Source: Deltaproteobacteria bacterium
GTDB taxonomy: Bacteria > Desulfobacterota > Desulfobacteria > Desulfobacterales > C00003060
Reading direction: 5' to 3'
Assembly (NCBI GenBank): GCA_003647275.1
Contig: QMMN01000012.1
Location: 1-56,421 of the forward strand
DNA length: 56,421 nt
The notes beneath the pieces were generated by a model. The model was not told the DNA's origin. It ran no database searches and worked only from the letters and a program-made list of their open reading frames with translations. Positions within the stretch are counted from its first letter, which is position 1, and every line of letters starts with the position of its first letter. The translations under genes were made by a program, and so were the position numbers. Shown piece after piece: positions 17,845-25,347 of the stretch.

Positions 17845-18132
17845 TTACCGATAGGGGGATTCGTCGTACAACCCTTTGCGTTTTTGAAAGTACCTTGAAG
17901 CCGCCAGAACCGCGATAAAATTTAACATGGCATAGGCCAGGGCAATGTCCACGAACATATCCACCCTGTGGTAGAGAAGGCCGATCAGGATGAGCAGTAC
18001 CGCAGTCTTGCTCCCGATGGCATTGACGCCAATCATACGGTCCATGACCGTCGGCCCAAAGAGGGCGCGGTACAAAGAAAGGACCATCAAAAAAGCCAAG
18101 TAAAGACCCGAATATAAAAAGATGTTATCCAT
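17845..18132 (-). CDS. mrpF: Na+/H+ antiporter subunit F
   Basis: The 95-residue protein has three helices and typical MrpF motifs (RALFGPTVMDRMIGVNAIG and DIALAYAMLNFIAVLAASRY). Its ATG lies within the last bases of mrpE (eight-base overlap), so translation is coupled. MrpF is a small membrane subunit of the antiporter; the aspartate in the second helix is generally conserved. Confidence 0.93.
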   Translation of the reverse strand: MDNIFLYSGLYLAFLMVLSLYRALFGPTVMDRMIGVNAIGSKTAVLLILIGLLYHRVDMFVDIALAYAMLNFIAVLAASRYFQKRKGLYDESPYR

Positions 18133-18715
18133 TAGACCTCACCGAATGTCCTGGCATCCTTGCCTCCATCTCTCCCGGCAGGGGATCACCAGATGCCTTG
18201 TCAATGGCATGGACCTTAAAGTCGCCGTCAATCGATACATACACCGTAATGGTACCGGGGGTGAGCGTGATCGAATTGGCAAAGGTCACTAACGCCAAGT
18301 CGCTCTTCAGCTTGCTTCGAAATTTGATAATCCTGGGGTCGATCAGTTCCATCATCCTGGGATGAAAAACCAAATATGTGACGTGAAGATTCGCCTTAAT
18401 GATTTCTACCATCAGCCATGGAACATACCTGACGAAGCGGACCCACTGACTGAAGAGTCCCCTGATTCTTGGGGAAGGGAACAACAGGTCAGAAGAAAGG
18501 TATGAAACGATTGCACACGAAATGAGCCCGAGGCTCATATGAAAGGCGTCAAAGTGACCTGAGAGCACGAGCCAGAGGCCAAACATGATGATAAAGGTAA
18601 TAAGAAAGGGGTAAAAGAAGAGCCTTCTACCTTGGAGGGACTGAGTAGAGGATCGTTCCTCGTTGTTGGTCGGGGAACGGTTCGTGCCCAGATTTTCCTG
18701 GTTTTGCCTATCCAT
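18125..18715 (-). CDS. mrpE: Na+/H+ antiporter subunit E
   Basis: This is the first gene of the operon. ATG 18715 follows GAGGGG by seven bases. The 196-residue protein has a hydrophilic N-terminus of about 30 residues that is longer than usual, then membrane helices and the MrpE signature VTFANSITLTPGTITVYVS near residue 150. MrpE is a peripheral membrane subunit of the antiporter. No clear sigma-70 or sigma-54 promoter is seen in the 90 bases upstream. Confidence 0.9.
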   Translation of the reverse strand: MDRQNQENLGTNRSPTNNEERSSTQSLQGRRLFFYPFLITFIIMFGLWLVLSGHFDAFHMSLGLISCAIVSYLSSDLLFPSPRIRGLFSQWVRFVRYVPWLMVEIIKANLHVTYLVFHPRMMELIDPRIIKFRSKLKSDLALVTFANSITLTPGTITVYVSIDGDFKVHAIDKASGDPLPGEMEARMPGHSVRSNG

Positions 18716-18805
18716 TTGGAAGCCCCTCTCTGATAGGGTGATCGTCCAATGATTGGGTAACCTAGAACCTGGCCAAAGTTCTTAGAATGCCTGTTTCCCG
18801 ATAAA

Positions 18806-18880
18806 TTGAAGCTCCCTGCAGCCCGCGAAGCACTGCCGTCAGGCAGAACCTGCGGGGAATGCGCTCGCTTTTCGGTTCAA
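18806..18880. repeat. 75-bp hairpin repeat, composite of two repeat families
   Basis: The unit begins TTGAAGCTCCCTGCAGC and ends GGTTCAA, so its ends are inverted. The middle contains CACTGCCGTCAGGCAGAACC, which is the reverse complement of the centre of the triple-hairpin repeat at 56036-56111. It can fold into nested stems (CCCGC with GCGGG, CTGCC with GGCAG). It lies between mrpE and the downstream kinase gene. Confidence 0.7.
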
Positions 18881-18925
18881 TGACTCGCTATGAGTACTAT
18901 ATTGCCCAATGACTTTATCATGCAT

Positions 18926-20068
18926 TCATGAGATAGGGATTCTGACGGTAAAGGTGGTACCAATTCCTGCTTCGCTCTCGAAAGTGATATCGCCCCCAAG
19001 GTTTCGAACAATGCTCTGGCAGATGGGAAGCCCAAGTCCCGTCCCCTTGCGCGGGGGCTTCGTGGTATAAAAAAGGTCAAAGATCTTTGTCTGATCCTCG
19101 TCAGAGATTCCCACACCGTTATCCTTGAAGCTTATCTCAATCTCTGAGTTAGCCTTGAGCGTTTGTATCTCAATGCGTCCGTTGTCTCCCCCTTTTTCCA
19201 ATACCGCGTAAATTGCATTGGTCATCAAGTTCACAAAGACTTGCTCCAACAGTCTTGGGTCTGAGTTCACCAAAAGAGGCCCCTCTGCAAAATTCAAGTC
19301 GATTTTAATGGCGGTGTGTTTGATTTCAGGTTCGAGAAAAGTGATCGTTCTTTTGAGTAATTCGTGGACGTCGAAGGCGGTTTTTGTCGGAGCTGAATCG
19401 CGGGCGAAGTCCAGCAATTTATGGGTGATGTTCCGACAGCGCCTGGTCTGATCGCCAATTTTTTTTACTGTATCCTCCAGTTCATGGCGATCATCAGGGC
19501 TCAAGCCTTTGGCCTCGCGAATGAGGTCCCCCGCCCAGCCCGACGCCTCACCAATCACTGCCAGGGGATTATTGATCTCATGGGCCACGCCAGCAGCGAT
19601 CCGACCGATCTCTGCCAGCCTGTCTACCCGAATGAGTTCTTCCTGGAGTTTTTTCCACCGGGTAATATCCTGGCATATCCCCACCATGCCGACCCTTTGG
19701 CCTTTTCTGTTGGTCAGGTCCATCAAAGAGGTATTACAAAAAACCGTTCTTCCTTCCTTGTGTCGAAAGGGGACGTCCAAGGCCACAGCGGATCCTTTTT
19801 CCTGGCAGGCACCCATGATACGCTCAAACGATGCCGGGTCTTCGGCAAAATCCTTGATGGGCCTGCCCGCCACCTCTTCCCAGGAATAGCCAAGCACCTT
19901 TTCGCCCCCTTTGCTAAAAGAAACCAGAGATCCCTCCACGTCTGTGGCAAAGATCAAGTCGGCGGAATTCTGTAAAATACACTGAAGGTAACCCCTGGTT
20001 TGGTATAACTCTATTTTGTGGCTCGCCAGCTTCCGCGTGACCTTTTTTAGTTCTTTTAGTTCGGTCAT
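18926..20068 (-). CDS. Soluble PAS-domain histidine kinase
   Basis: The 380-residue protein has no membrane segment. An N-terminal coiled coil leads to a PAS domain at about residues 30-140, then a HisKA segment with the phosphoacceptor in AGVAHEINNP near 163, and an HATPase domain with NLMTNAIYAV, KDNGVGISD and GTGLGLP. It follows its receiver gene by seven bases, so the two are a pair transcribed from the sigma-54 promoter near 20685. The presence of PAS without cofactor-binding residues that I can identify leaves the signal unknown. Confidence 0.9.
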   Translation of the reverse strand: MTELKELKKVTRKLASHKIELYQTRGYLQCILQNSADLIFATDVEGSLVSFSKGGEKVLGYSWEEVAGRPIKDFAEDPASFERIMGACQEKGSAVALDVPFRHKEGRTVFCNTSLMDLTNRKGQRVGMVGICQDITRWKKLQEELIRVDRLAEIGRIAAGVAHEINNPLAVIGEASGWAGDLIREAKGLSPDDRHELEDTVKKIGDQTRRCRNITHKLLDFARDSAPTKTAFDVHELLKRTITFLEPEIKHTAIKIDLNFAEGPLLVNSDPRLLEQVFVNLMTNAIYAVLEKGGDNGRIEIQTLKANSEIEISFKDNGVGISDEDQTKIFDLFYTTKPPRKGTGLGLPICQSIVRNLGGDITFESEAGIGTTFTVRIPIS

Positions 20069-20075
20069 CAGCGAG

Positions 20076-20570
20076 TTATTCGATTCCGTAGATCTGGCGC
20101 AAATCCTTAATCGCCTTTTTCATGCCCTTTGGACCCAGCCCTGAGCTGTAAAGTTCCTCCAGTTGCTGTCGGAAACGACGGTCCTGTTTCTCAATCTTCT
20201 TCTTGTATGCATCTTTTATGGCCACCACAAGGTCGTCATAATCAACAGGCTTGAGGAAATACTGAAACGCATCCTGCTGGCCACTTTCCAATGCCGATTC
20301 TATGGAGCCATGGCCCGTCAATACGATACATTGAAGGAAAGGCTGGATTTCCCTGAGTCTCTTTTGGGTTTCCACCCCATCCATTCCGGGCATTTTTAGA
20401 TCGACCACCGCGATATCATAATATCCCTCGTTTGCTGCTTCGATGGCCTCTTCTCCAGAAAAAGTGGCCTTCACGGTAAACCCTTGCTTCAACAGTCGCT
20501 TGGAAAGGTACTCGAGCAAATCCTCCTCATCATCCACCAAAAGGACTCGAATGGTTGGCTGATCGTTCAT
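20076..20570 (-). CDS. Single-domain-type response regulator (receiver plus short tail)
   Basis: ATG 20570 follows GGAGGGACCT; an upstream in-frame ATG at 20624 lacks such a site. The 164-residue protein has the receiver motifs VLLVDDEEDLLEYL, the phosphoacceptor Asp in IAVVDLKMPGMDG, LTGHGS and Lys in FLKPVD, then a helical tail without a recognisable output domain. It is the first gene of a pair with the PAS kinase. It resembles the receiver at 21149-21589 in the N-terminal stretch, so the two are paralogues. It has a sigma-54 promoter with paired palindromes upstream. Confidence 0.9.
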   Translation of the reverse strand: MNDQPTIRVLLVDDEEDLLEYLSKRLLKQGFTVKATFSGEEAIEAANEGYYDIAVVDLKMPGMDGVETQKRLREIQPFLQCIVLTGHGSIESALESGQQDAFQYFLKPVDYDDLVVAIKDAYKKKIEKQDRRFRQQLEELYSSGLGPKGMKKAIKDLRQIYGIE

Positions 20571-20683
20571 AGGTCCCTCCTTGGGCTTGATATTAAGCCC
20601 GGATAGGTTTGTTGTTAAAAACATTCACAGCCGAAGACTCTTCTTGCCCTGGATGTACAACCGCGTTGTACGGCTTCAAATAT

Positions 20684-20700
20684 AGCAAGTCATGTGCCAG
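20684..20700 (-). promoter_or_regulatory. Sigma-54 promoter P1
   Basis: Reading on the minus strand, TGGCACATGACTTGCT matches the consensus TGGCAC-N5-TTGCW with GG at 20698-20697 and GC at 20686-20685, ten bases apart. The start should be near 20673, giving a leader of about 100 bases before the ATG at 20570. It drives the receiver-kinase pair. Confidence 0.85.
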
Positions 20701-20788
20701 CGCTCCGCCGTCTTCTACTATCCACTAACATATTGATTTAACATGACTTATGCTTTGACCTCCCCACAAGCCACATGCTTTGCGTTAT

Positions 20789-20804
20789 CGGCATGTTTTT
20801 GCCG
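20789..20804. promoter_or_regulatory. CGGCA-N6-TGCCG palindrome (upstream activator site), P1 proximal
   Basis: CGGCATGTTTTTGCCG, a 16-bp inverted repeat, is centred about 124 bases upstream of the predicted P1 start. It has a partner exactly 40 bp away. Related copies occur at 23888 and 27990. Confidence 0.75.
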
Positions 20805-20828
20805 CTAATACAACAGGCAAGAAATTTT

Positions 20829-20844
20829 CGGCATTCTCTTGCCG
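20829..20844. promoter_or_regulatory. CGGCA-N6-TGCCG palindrome (upstream activator site), P1 distal
   Basis: CGGCATTCTCTTGCCG is centred about 164 bases upstream of the predicted P1 start, 40 bp from the proximal copy. The spacing places both copies on the same face of the helix, as is usual for binding sites of sigma-54 activators. Confidence 0.75.
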
Positions 20845-20986
20845 ATTTGTTATGGCAATAACGATGCATGATCGCATCAGTGAATGACAACGACCCTTTC
20901 ACGCAAGTCAATCATGCAATTGTGGTCAAGCAGCCAAAAAAGGCAGGGATTGTAGGAGGGATAGGAGTGATATATCTTATCCGCCT

Positions 20987-21111
20987 GTTGCCCAAATCGC
21001 CGCCCCAATGCAGATGTTGCTGGTCTTTTACTGCTTTCAAGCCGTCAGAGGATATCTTTTTTCGCCCCCTGACGGTCCCTTAAAGGTTGAGTGGGCAGCT
21101 ATTTGGGCAAC
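20987..21111. repeat. Nested inverted repeat
   Basis: Outer arms GTTGCCCAAAT (20987-20997) and ATTTGGGCAAC (21101-21111) are complementary over 11 bases. Inner arms CCGTCAG (21042-21048) and CTGACGG (21069-21075) form a second stem. It stands between the P1 palindromes and the end of the next receiver gene. It may be a terminator-like fold or part of a small element. Confidence 0.5.
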
Positions 21112-21148
21112 AAGCCCATAAACACCTTAACTTCAAAACCAGGCATGG

Positions 21149-21589
21149 CTATTCTTTCAGCACAGACCTGGGTGACGATATGATGTCGGCCACCTTGGCC
21201 GCACGGATCCGCTCTTCCTGTTCGGCTTTTCTCTCATAGGCCTTGTTTACCTTGGACACCAGCTCTTCGGTTTCACAAGGTTTCATGAGATAATCATAGG
21301 CACCCAGCTTCATCCCTTCGATCCCCGATTCCACGGATGCATGTCCGGTTAACATAATGACTTCGGTAAGCGGCTTTATCTTTTTGATTTCGCGAAGGGC
21401 CTCGATGCCGTCAATACCGGGCATAAGCACATCCAGTATGACCACATCGAAGTTGTGACGCTTCACCTTCTCAAGAGCGTCCTCACCACTTAATGAAGTT
21501 GTTACATCATACTCTCGGTTGATCAACCGCTTGGAAAGATAGTCCACGAACTTTTCTTCGTCATCTACCAATAAGATCCTCGGTTTCAT
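21149..21589 (-). CDS. Response regulator (receiver domain), partner kinase decayed
   Basis: ATG 21589 follows GGAGG. The 146-residue protein shows ILLVDDEEKFVDYL, the phosphoacceptor in VVILDVLMPGIDG, MLTGHAS and Lys in LMKPCE. It has a short helical tail and no output domain. The end of the kinase upstream overlaps its start by 29 bases, as in a normal kinase-receiver pair, but that kinase is broken. The receiver therefore either uses another kinase or is itself on the way to loss. It is paralogous to the receiver at 20076-20570. Confidence 0.9.
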   Translation of the reverse strand: MKPRILLVDDEEKFVDYLSKRLINREYDVTTSLSGEDALEKVKRHNFDVVILDVLMPGIDGIEALREIKKIKPLTEVIMLTGHASVESGIEGMKLGAYDYLMKPCETEELVSKVNKAYERKAEQEERIRAAKVADIISSPRSVLKE

Positions 21590-22643
21590 TTTCAGTCCTC
21601 CTTTCAGGTGATGCAAAAGGTAACTGAATCGTAAAGGCAGTGCCTTTACCCTCCTCACTCTCTACATGGATTTCTCCCCCCAATTTCTTGACAATCCCAT
21701 AACATATGGCAAGCCCCAAGCCGGTTCCTTCTCCAACTGGCTTGGTCGTAAAGAAGGGATCAAATACCCTTTCCTTCACAGTTGCCTTCATACCCGGGCC
21801 ATTATCGCTTACCCTGATCCGAACACCTTGGCCCAAATTCTGGGCTGTCAAAACGATTTCACCTCCAGTTTTGCCAAGGAAATAGAGGGCATTGTCAATC
21901 ATGTTTATAACAACCTGCTGAATCTGTCCGGGGTCTGTTCTATACGTAACGCCTCCTTGCTAAAATGTTTTAAAATGGTCACATTTCTGACTCTTGCTGA
22001 ACGGTAGTAAAATTCAACCACATCGGCGAGAAGACCATTGTTGAAGATATAGGTATCTCTTACCGCGCCCATTCGACTGCTCTCCATCAGTCGTAGCCCG
22101 AAGAAACCAAGACGAATCCTTGCCTCCCCCTCTAACGGCAATGGCCAAATGGGGAACATTCCTGAACCCGAGGAATACATCGCTGATATAGACACCCTTT
22201 TCAAATACTTCTTGAAACCATACTGTGTCCTGGTAGTTTTTCCCCAGCAAGTCATAGGGGCCTACATAGACAAGCTGTATACCTCGTTCGTTGATCACGC
22301 CCATATCAACAAAGGAAGGGGATTCTGTTTTCACGATGGGGAAGAGATGTTCTAACTCCTGTTGATCTCCAGCGTCCCGAAGGCATCCGATCCGGGATAA
22401 GGTTTTCAGATATGAAAGCCGCTCAGCAAGAAAGACCTGGATGGCGGCGTTACGTTTTTCGACCACGCTCTTTAAATGATTCATTACAGTCGAGCGCACA
22501 TAGGTCTTATAGTACTTGTAGATGGTACCAGCTACGAGAGGCAGGGGGATGCAGACTACAATCAAGGTGAAAGCTACGATATTCCATTTCAGCTGCTGGT
22601 AATAATTAAACTTAAAGCTTTTCACCTTCTCTGCATGTTTCAT
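21561..22643 (-). pseudogene. Broken Cache-domain histidine kinase
   Basis: The first frame (from ATG 22643) encodes an N-terminal membrane helix and a dCache-like sensor (LVVCIP helix; WFQEVFEKGVYISDVFLGF; HLAIAVRGG). Near residue 180 it loses the family pattern, while another frame continues it (MESSRMGAVRDTYIFNN). After that, the expected HAMP and HisKA regions are missing, and the ATP-binding part resumes in a third frame: RTDPGQIQQVVINMIDNAL, DNGPGMK and GTGLGLA, to the stop at 21561. So there is at least one frameshift and a deletion of probably more than 100 codons. No functional kinase can be made from this sequence. Its position suggests that it was the partner of the receiver at 21149. 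Confidence 0.8.
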
Positions 22644-23089
22644 CCACCAACTTGAGCCTTGCTTTCACCATATCCCATGGAATCATCACCCTGCATGAAT
22701 AGCTCGCGACATACCGTTCCCCATAGCATCTCTGTGCATGGTAACACCAAGCTCTCTATTGCTCCCCATCAAGCAGCCCAGCACAACAGGCCCCTTCTTC
22801 ATGTGTCGGAAGCGGCCCTGAGGAGCATGACCTTTCCACACGCAACTTCCGGGCTTGCCACCAGAAGACCTGAAGTGAAGCCTTTCCGCCCTTCCGGACG
22901 AGGGTTTTACCCTGCGGCAGCGCTTCGCGTCCGGGGAGCAGGCCGGTCAATCGTAAAATAGTAAATAGGTGTTGGCTAAATCTTCGCTAGGACACATATG
23001 GCCCCAAGGCGCTGATATCGCAGTAATTTTTAAGGAGAGACCCTGCACCACATAGATGTACCTGATGAATCAACAGCCCATTTCACATC
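22644..23089. other. Intergenic region with one hairpin repeat
   Basis: No gene is recognised in this stretch between the two pseudogenes. It contains a triple-hairpin repeat at 22875-22950. Other open frames here lack ribosome-binding sites and familiar motifs. Some of it may be decayed remains of the pseudogene that ends at 23090. Confidence 0.5.
22875..22950. repeat. Triple-hairpin repeat, copy A
   Basis: This 76-bp copy runs from GTGAAGCC to GGCCGGTCAA and contains the GCGGCAGCGCTTCGCGTCCG word of the family. Compared with the 56036 copy its first stem is altered. The other copies are at 35491, 53983 and 56036. Confidence 0.75.
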
Positions 23090-23676
23090 CTAAAGGTGTC
23101 CAAAAAAGGGTTCCAGCTCAAGCCCCATATTGGCCAGCTTCAGGGTTAGTTCCTCCTTGTTAATTCTTTCCTGTAACCTGTTGTGCCGAAAGAATTTATG
23201 GTGGCAAAAAGCAGTAATGGCTTCCCCATTTGAGTACAGTCCACTTCAGTCTGCTTTTGATTTCACCCAAGTTGGCGTCCTTGGACCCTGCTTCTTAAGA
23301 CAATTGCCGATTCACCTGATCCAGGGGGATGATATAGGCCGTTAACCTGAGATTGATTGGAGCATTCAAGATTTCTTTTATTTTTTCTTCCAGCCGCAAA
23401 AAGATCTCGGTGAGAATAATAAGGGTAGCTGCCATCCGTGATGTGGTTCAAGCTTTCTATGAACTTATCCACATTCACTGCAGTACATGTTTTGGGACAA
23501 ATACCGGCCATGCTGATCCATTTTTGCTGTTCCTTGATGTCGGTCAGTTCGCTTATGGTCTCCAACACCTTATTGTTCCGGTCCAAGCGTTCTCGGAAGT
23601 GAAGGGACTTCTCTTTAAAGACCAAGTTTTCCTGTTCTGTTTTTTTAGATGACCGCATCCTGAGAAATCCCAACAT
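23090..23676 (-). pseudogene. Frameshifted PEP/pyruvate-binding (PpsA N-terminal-like) gene
   Basis: ATG 23676 follows GGAGG. The first frame (FRERLDRNNKVLETISEL and on through VDKFIESLNHITDG) matches the N-terminal helical region of PEP/pyruvate-binding proteins as I remember them. It then changes frame: TEIFLRLEEKIKEILN and IIPLDQVNRQLS, a TAA, and EAGSKDANLGEI, which recalls the GGKNANLGEI motif of the pyruvate, phosphate dikinase nucleotide-binding domain. A third frame gives GEAITAFCHHKFFRHNRL and ends with TAG at 23090. Two frameshifts and one nonsense codon make it nonfunctional. The rest of the enzyme is gone. A sigma-54 promoter stands immediately upstream, so the locus may still be transcribed. 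Confidence 0.65.
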
Positions 23677-23705
23677 GGTTCCGGTCCTCCTCTTCATTAT
23701 ACTTG

Positions 23706-23721
23706 AGCAAGACTCATACCA
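23706..23721 (-). promoter_or_regulatory. Sigma-54 promoter P3
   Basis: On the minus strand TGGTATGAGTCTTGCT has GG and GC exactly ten bases apart, with TTGCT at the -12 element. The predicted start near 23695 is 19 bases before the ATG of the pseudogene at 23676. Confidence 0.65.
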
Positions 23722-23766
23722 CCCGAGATTTTTTCAAACTGCCCCCCACAATGTAAGGCCCATCAT

Positions 23767-23782
23767 CGGCTCCAATGGGCCG
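23767..23782. promoter_or_regulatory. Degenerate copy of the CGGCA-N6-TGCCG site
   Basis: CGGCTCCAATGGGCCG keeps the outer CGGC and GCCG and the 16-bp length but differs inside. It lies 121 bp from the full site at 23888, close to three times the 40-bp interval seen elsewhere, and is centred about 80 bases upstream of the P3 start. Confidence 0.35.
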
Positions 23783-23887
23783 CAAATGCAAAAGGGACAG
23801 CACCTTACACATAGAAGGCCAGAACCTAATGGAACACAGGACACGAAATCAGCAAGCCTTGGAGTTATTAGAGCATCAGTGTTTAAG

Positions 23888-23903
23888 CGGCATAATTATG
23901 CCG
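23888..23903. promoter_or_regulatory. CGGCA-N6-TGCCG palindrome near P3
   Basis: CGGCATAATTATGCCG is a perfect 16-bp palindrome throughout, the most symmetrical copy in the window. It is centred about 200 bases upstream of the predicted P3 start and 15 bases after the stop of the NtrC-like gene. Confidence 0.7.
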
Positions 23904-23917
23904 ATAATCTCACAGGA

Positions 23918-25321
23918 TCAGAGGATGCCTCTTTGAAAGGCCTCTTCAGAAAGGTTCACGCGGGTCATTTTTTGTCTAAATGCCTCTGGGGTAACGCCCA
24001 TATGAGAAGCGGCCTTTTCGATATTTCCTTTATAGCGGGCCAAACAATGGCCTAGGTAGTGAAGCTCAAAAACGTTCCGAAAGTGCTCCACACTCTTCTT
24101 GAAGGCTTCTGTGTGAGGAAGGTCAAATACGCTGGGATCAGCGGTAAAGATGAAAGAGTTAAGGTAGTCGGAAGGATAAACATCTTTCAACTCTAGGGTG
24201 CTGCCATGGGCTAAAACAACGCTCCTTTCAACGGCATTCTCGAGCTCACGAATGTTGCCGGGCCAATCCCTCGACAAAAACCACTTTATAGATTCGTCAC
24301 TGATGTGTTCGATCTTCTTCCCATATTTAATGCAATAAAGATTCACGAATTTGGCAACCAATAGAGGAATGTCTTCGCGTCTGGCTCTCAGGGGGGGGAG
24401 AAAGATGCGAAATCTTTCTAGCATAAGATAGAGGCGTTGGTCAAAGAGTCCTTGCCTCAAAAACTCATTCAGGTTTCTGTCACTGGATATCAAAAGGCGT
24501 GTGTTAGCGGTCTGGCTGTCCATAGAACCTTGTGGCTCGTACTCGCGGCTCTCCATGAATCGGACCAGTCTTTTTTGCAACGGAAGCGGTAAGCTATGGA
24601 TATCTGACAGATAGAGGGTCCCACCGTTTGCCTTGCTTATAACCCCACCCTTCAGGCTGCGGCCATCCCCTTTTTGGCCAAAAAGCACGGTTTCCAATTC
24701 TGATTGAGAGACGGCCCCGCAGGCCACTTCTATGAATGGGGCACCTTTGCGGGGACTGTGATAATGGATGGCCTTGGCAAGAAAAGACTTGCCGGTTCCC
24801 ATTTCACCCTCCAGATAGATCAACGTGTCGGTCCCTGCCAACCTCTTCACATGATCATAGGTCTGTCGTATCTTTTCCGAAGCCCCCACCAGTTGATCTA
24901 AATCAAATTTTTCAGTCAATGCCTCCCTTAAGGCGAGGTTCTCCCTGTGTAGCGCCTGCCACTGGAACACCTTTTCCACAGTAAGAAGCATTTCATCCTT
25001 GCTAAAGGGTTTGGTGATGTAATCGAAGGCCCCTTTCCGCACGGCCTCAACGGCCGAGGGGATGGTGCCATAGGCTGTAACGATGACCACATCGGTGTGG
25101 GAATGGTGTGTTTTGATCTCTTCCAGGAGTTCCATGCCATTCATGCCCGGCATGCGCAGATCAAGCAAGACTAGGTCAAAGCGCTCCTGGTTAAGCCATG
25201 GAATCACGGCAAGGGGGTCTGATACGGTCTTGGATATATAGGAAGTGTTCTCGCTGATAATCGTTTGAATCAATTCCAGCATGTGGGGTTCATCATCGAC
25301 AACTAAAATCTTGGGTTTCAT
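23918..25321 (-). CDS. NtrC-like response regulator lacking GAFTGA and Walker B acidic pair
   Basis: The 467-residue protein has a receiver domain (ILVVDDE, Asp in LVLLDLRMPGMNG, TAYGT, Lys in ITKPFS), an AAA+ domain and a Fis-type helix-turn-helix (NIEKAASHMGVTPEAFRQKM). In the AAA+ domain Walker A is GEMGTGKS. The segment after LFGQ reads KGDGRSLKGG where active family members have the GAFTGA loop that contacts sigma-54, and the Walker B stretch reads GGTLYLSDI instead of GGTLFLDEI. It therefore probably cannot drive sigma-54 opening by itself. It follows a kinase gene by 26 bases and is the last gene of an operon that begins with a receiver-less sigma-54 activator carrying an intact GAFTGA. 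It may act as a phosphorylation-controlled partner or DNA-binding modulator. Confidence 0.88.
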   Translation of the reverse strand: MKPKILVVDDEPHMLELIQTIISENTSYISKTVSDPLAVIPWLNQERFDLVLLDLRMPGMNGMELLEEIKTHHSHTDVVIVTAYGTIPSAVEAVRKGAFDYITKPFSKDEMLLTVEKVFQWQALHRENLALREALTEKFDLDQLVGASEKIRQTYDHVKRLAGTDTLIYLEGEMGTGKSFLAKAIHYHSPRKGAPFIEVACGAVSQSELETVLFGQKGDGRSLKGGVISKANGGTLYLSDIHSLPLPLQKRLVRFMESREYEPQGSMDSQTANTRLLISSDRNLNEFLRQGLFDQRLYLMLERFRIFLPPLRARREDIPLLVAKFVNLYCIKYGKKIEHISDESIKWFLSRDWPGNIRELENAVERSVVLAHGSTLELKDVYPSDYLNSFIFTADPSVFDLPHTEAFKKSVEHFRNVFELHYLGHCLARYKGNIEKAASHMGVTPEAFRQKMTRVNLSEEAFQRGIL

Positions 25322-25347
25322 GTTTTCTCCTAATGATAAATATCACA

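Noticed and set aside
20868-21083. Plus-strand frame of 71 codons
   Set aside because: No ribosome-binding site or familiar motif; it overlaps the nested inverted repeat.
23090-23676. Stop in the PEP-binding pseudogene as selenocysteine
   Set aside because: The stop is TAA, and the frame changes twice, so decay is the simpler explanation.
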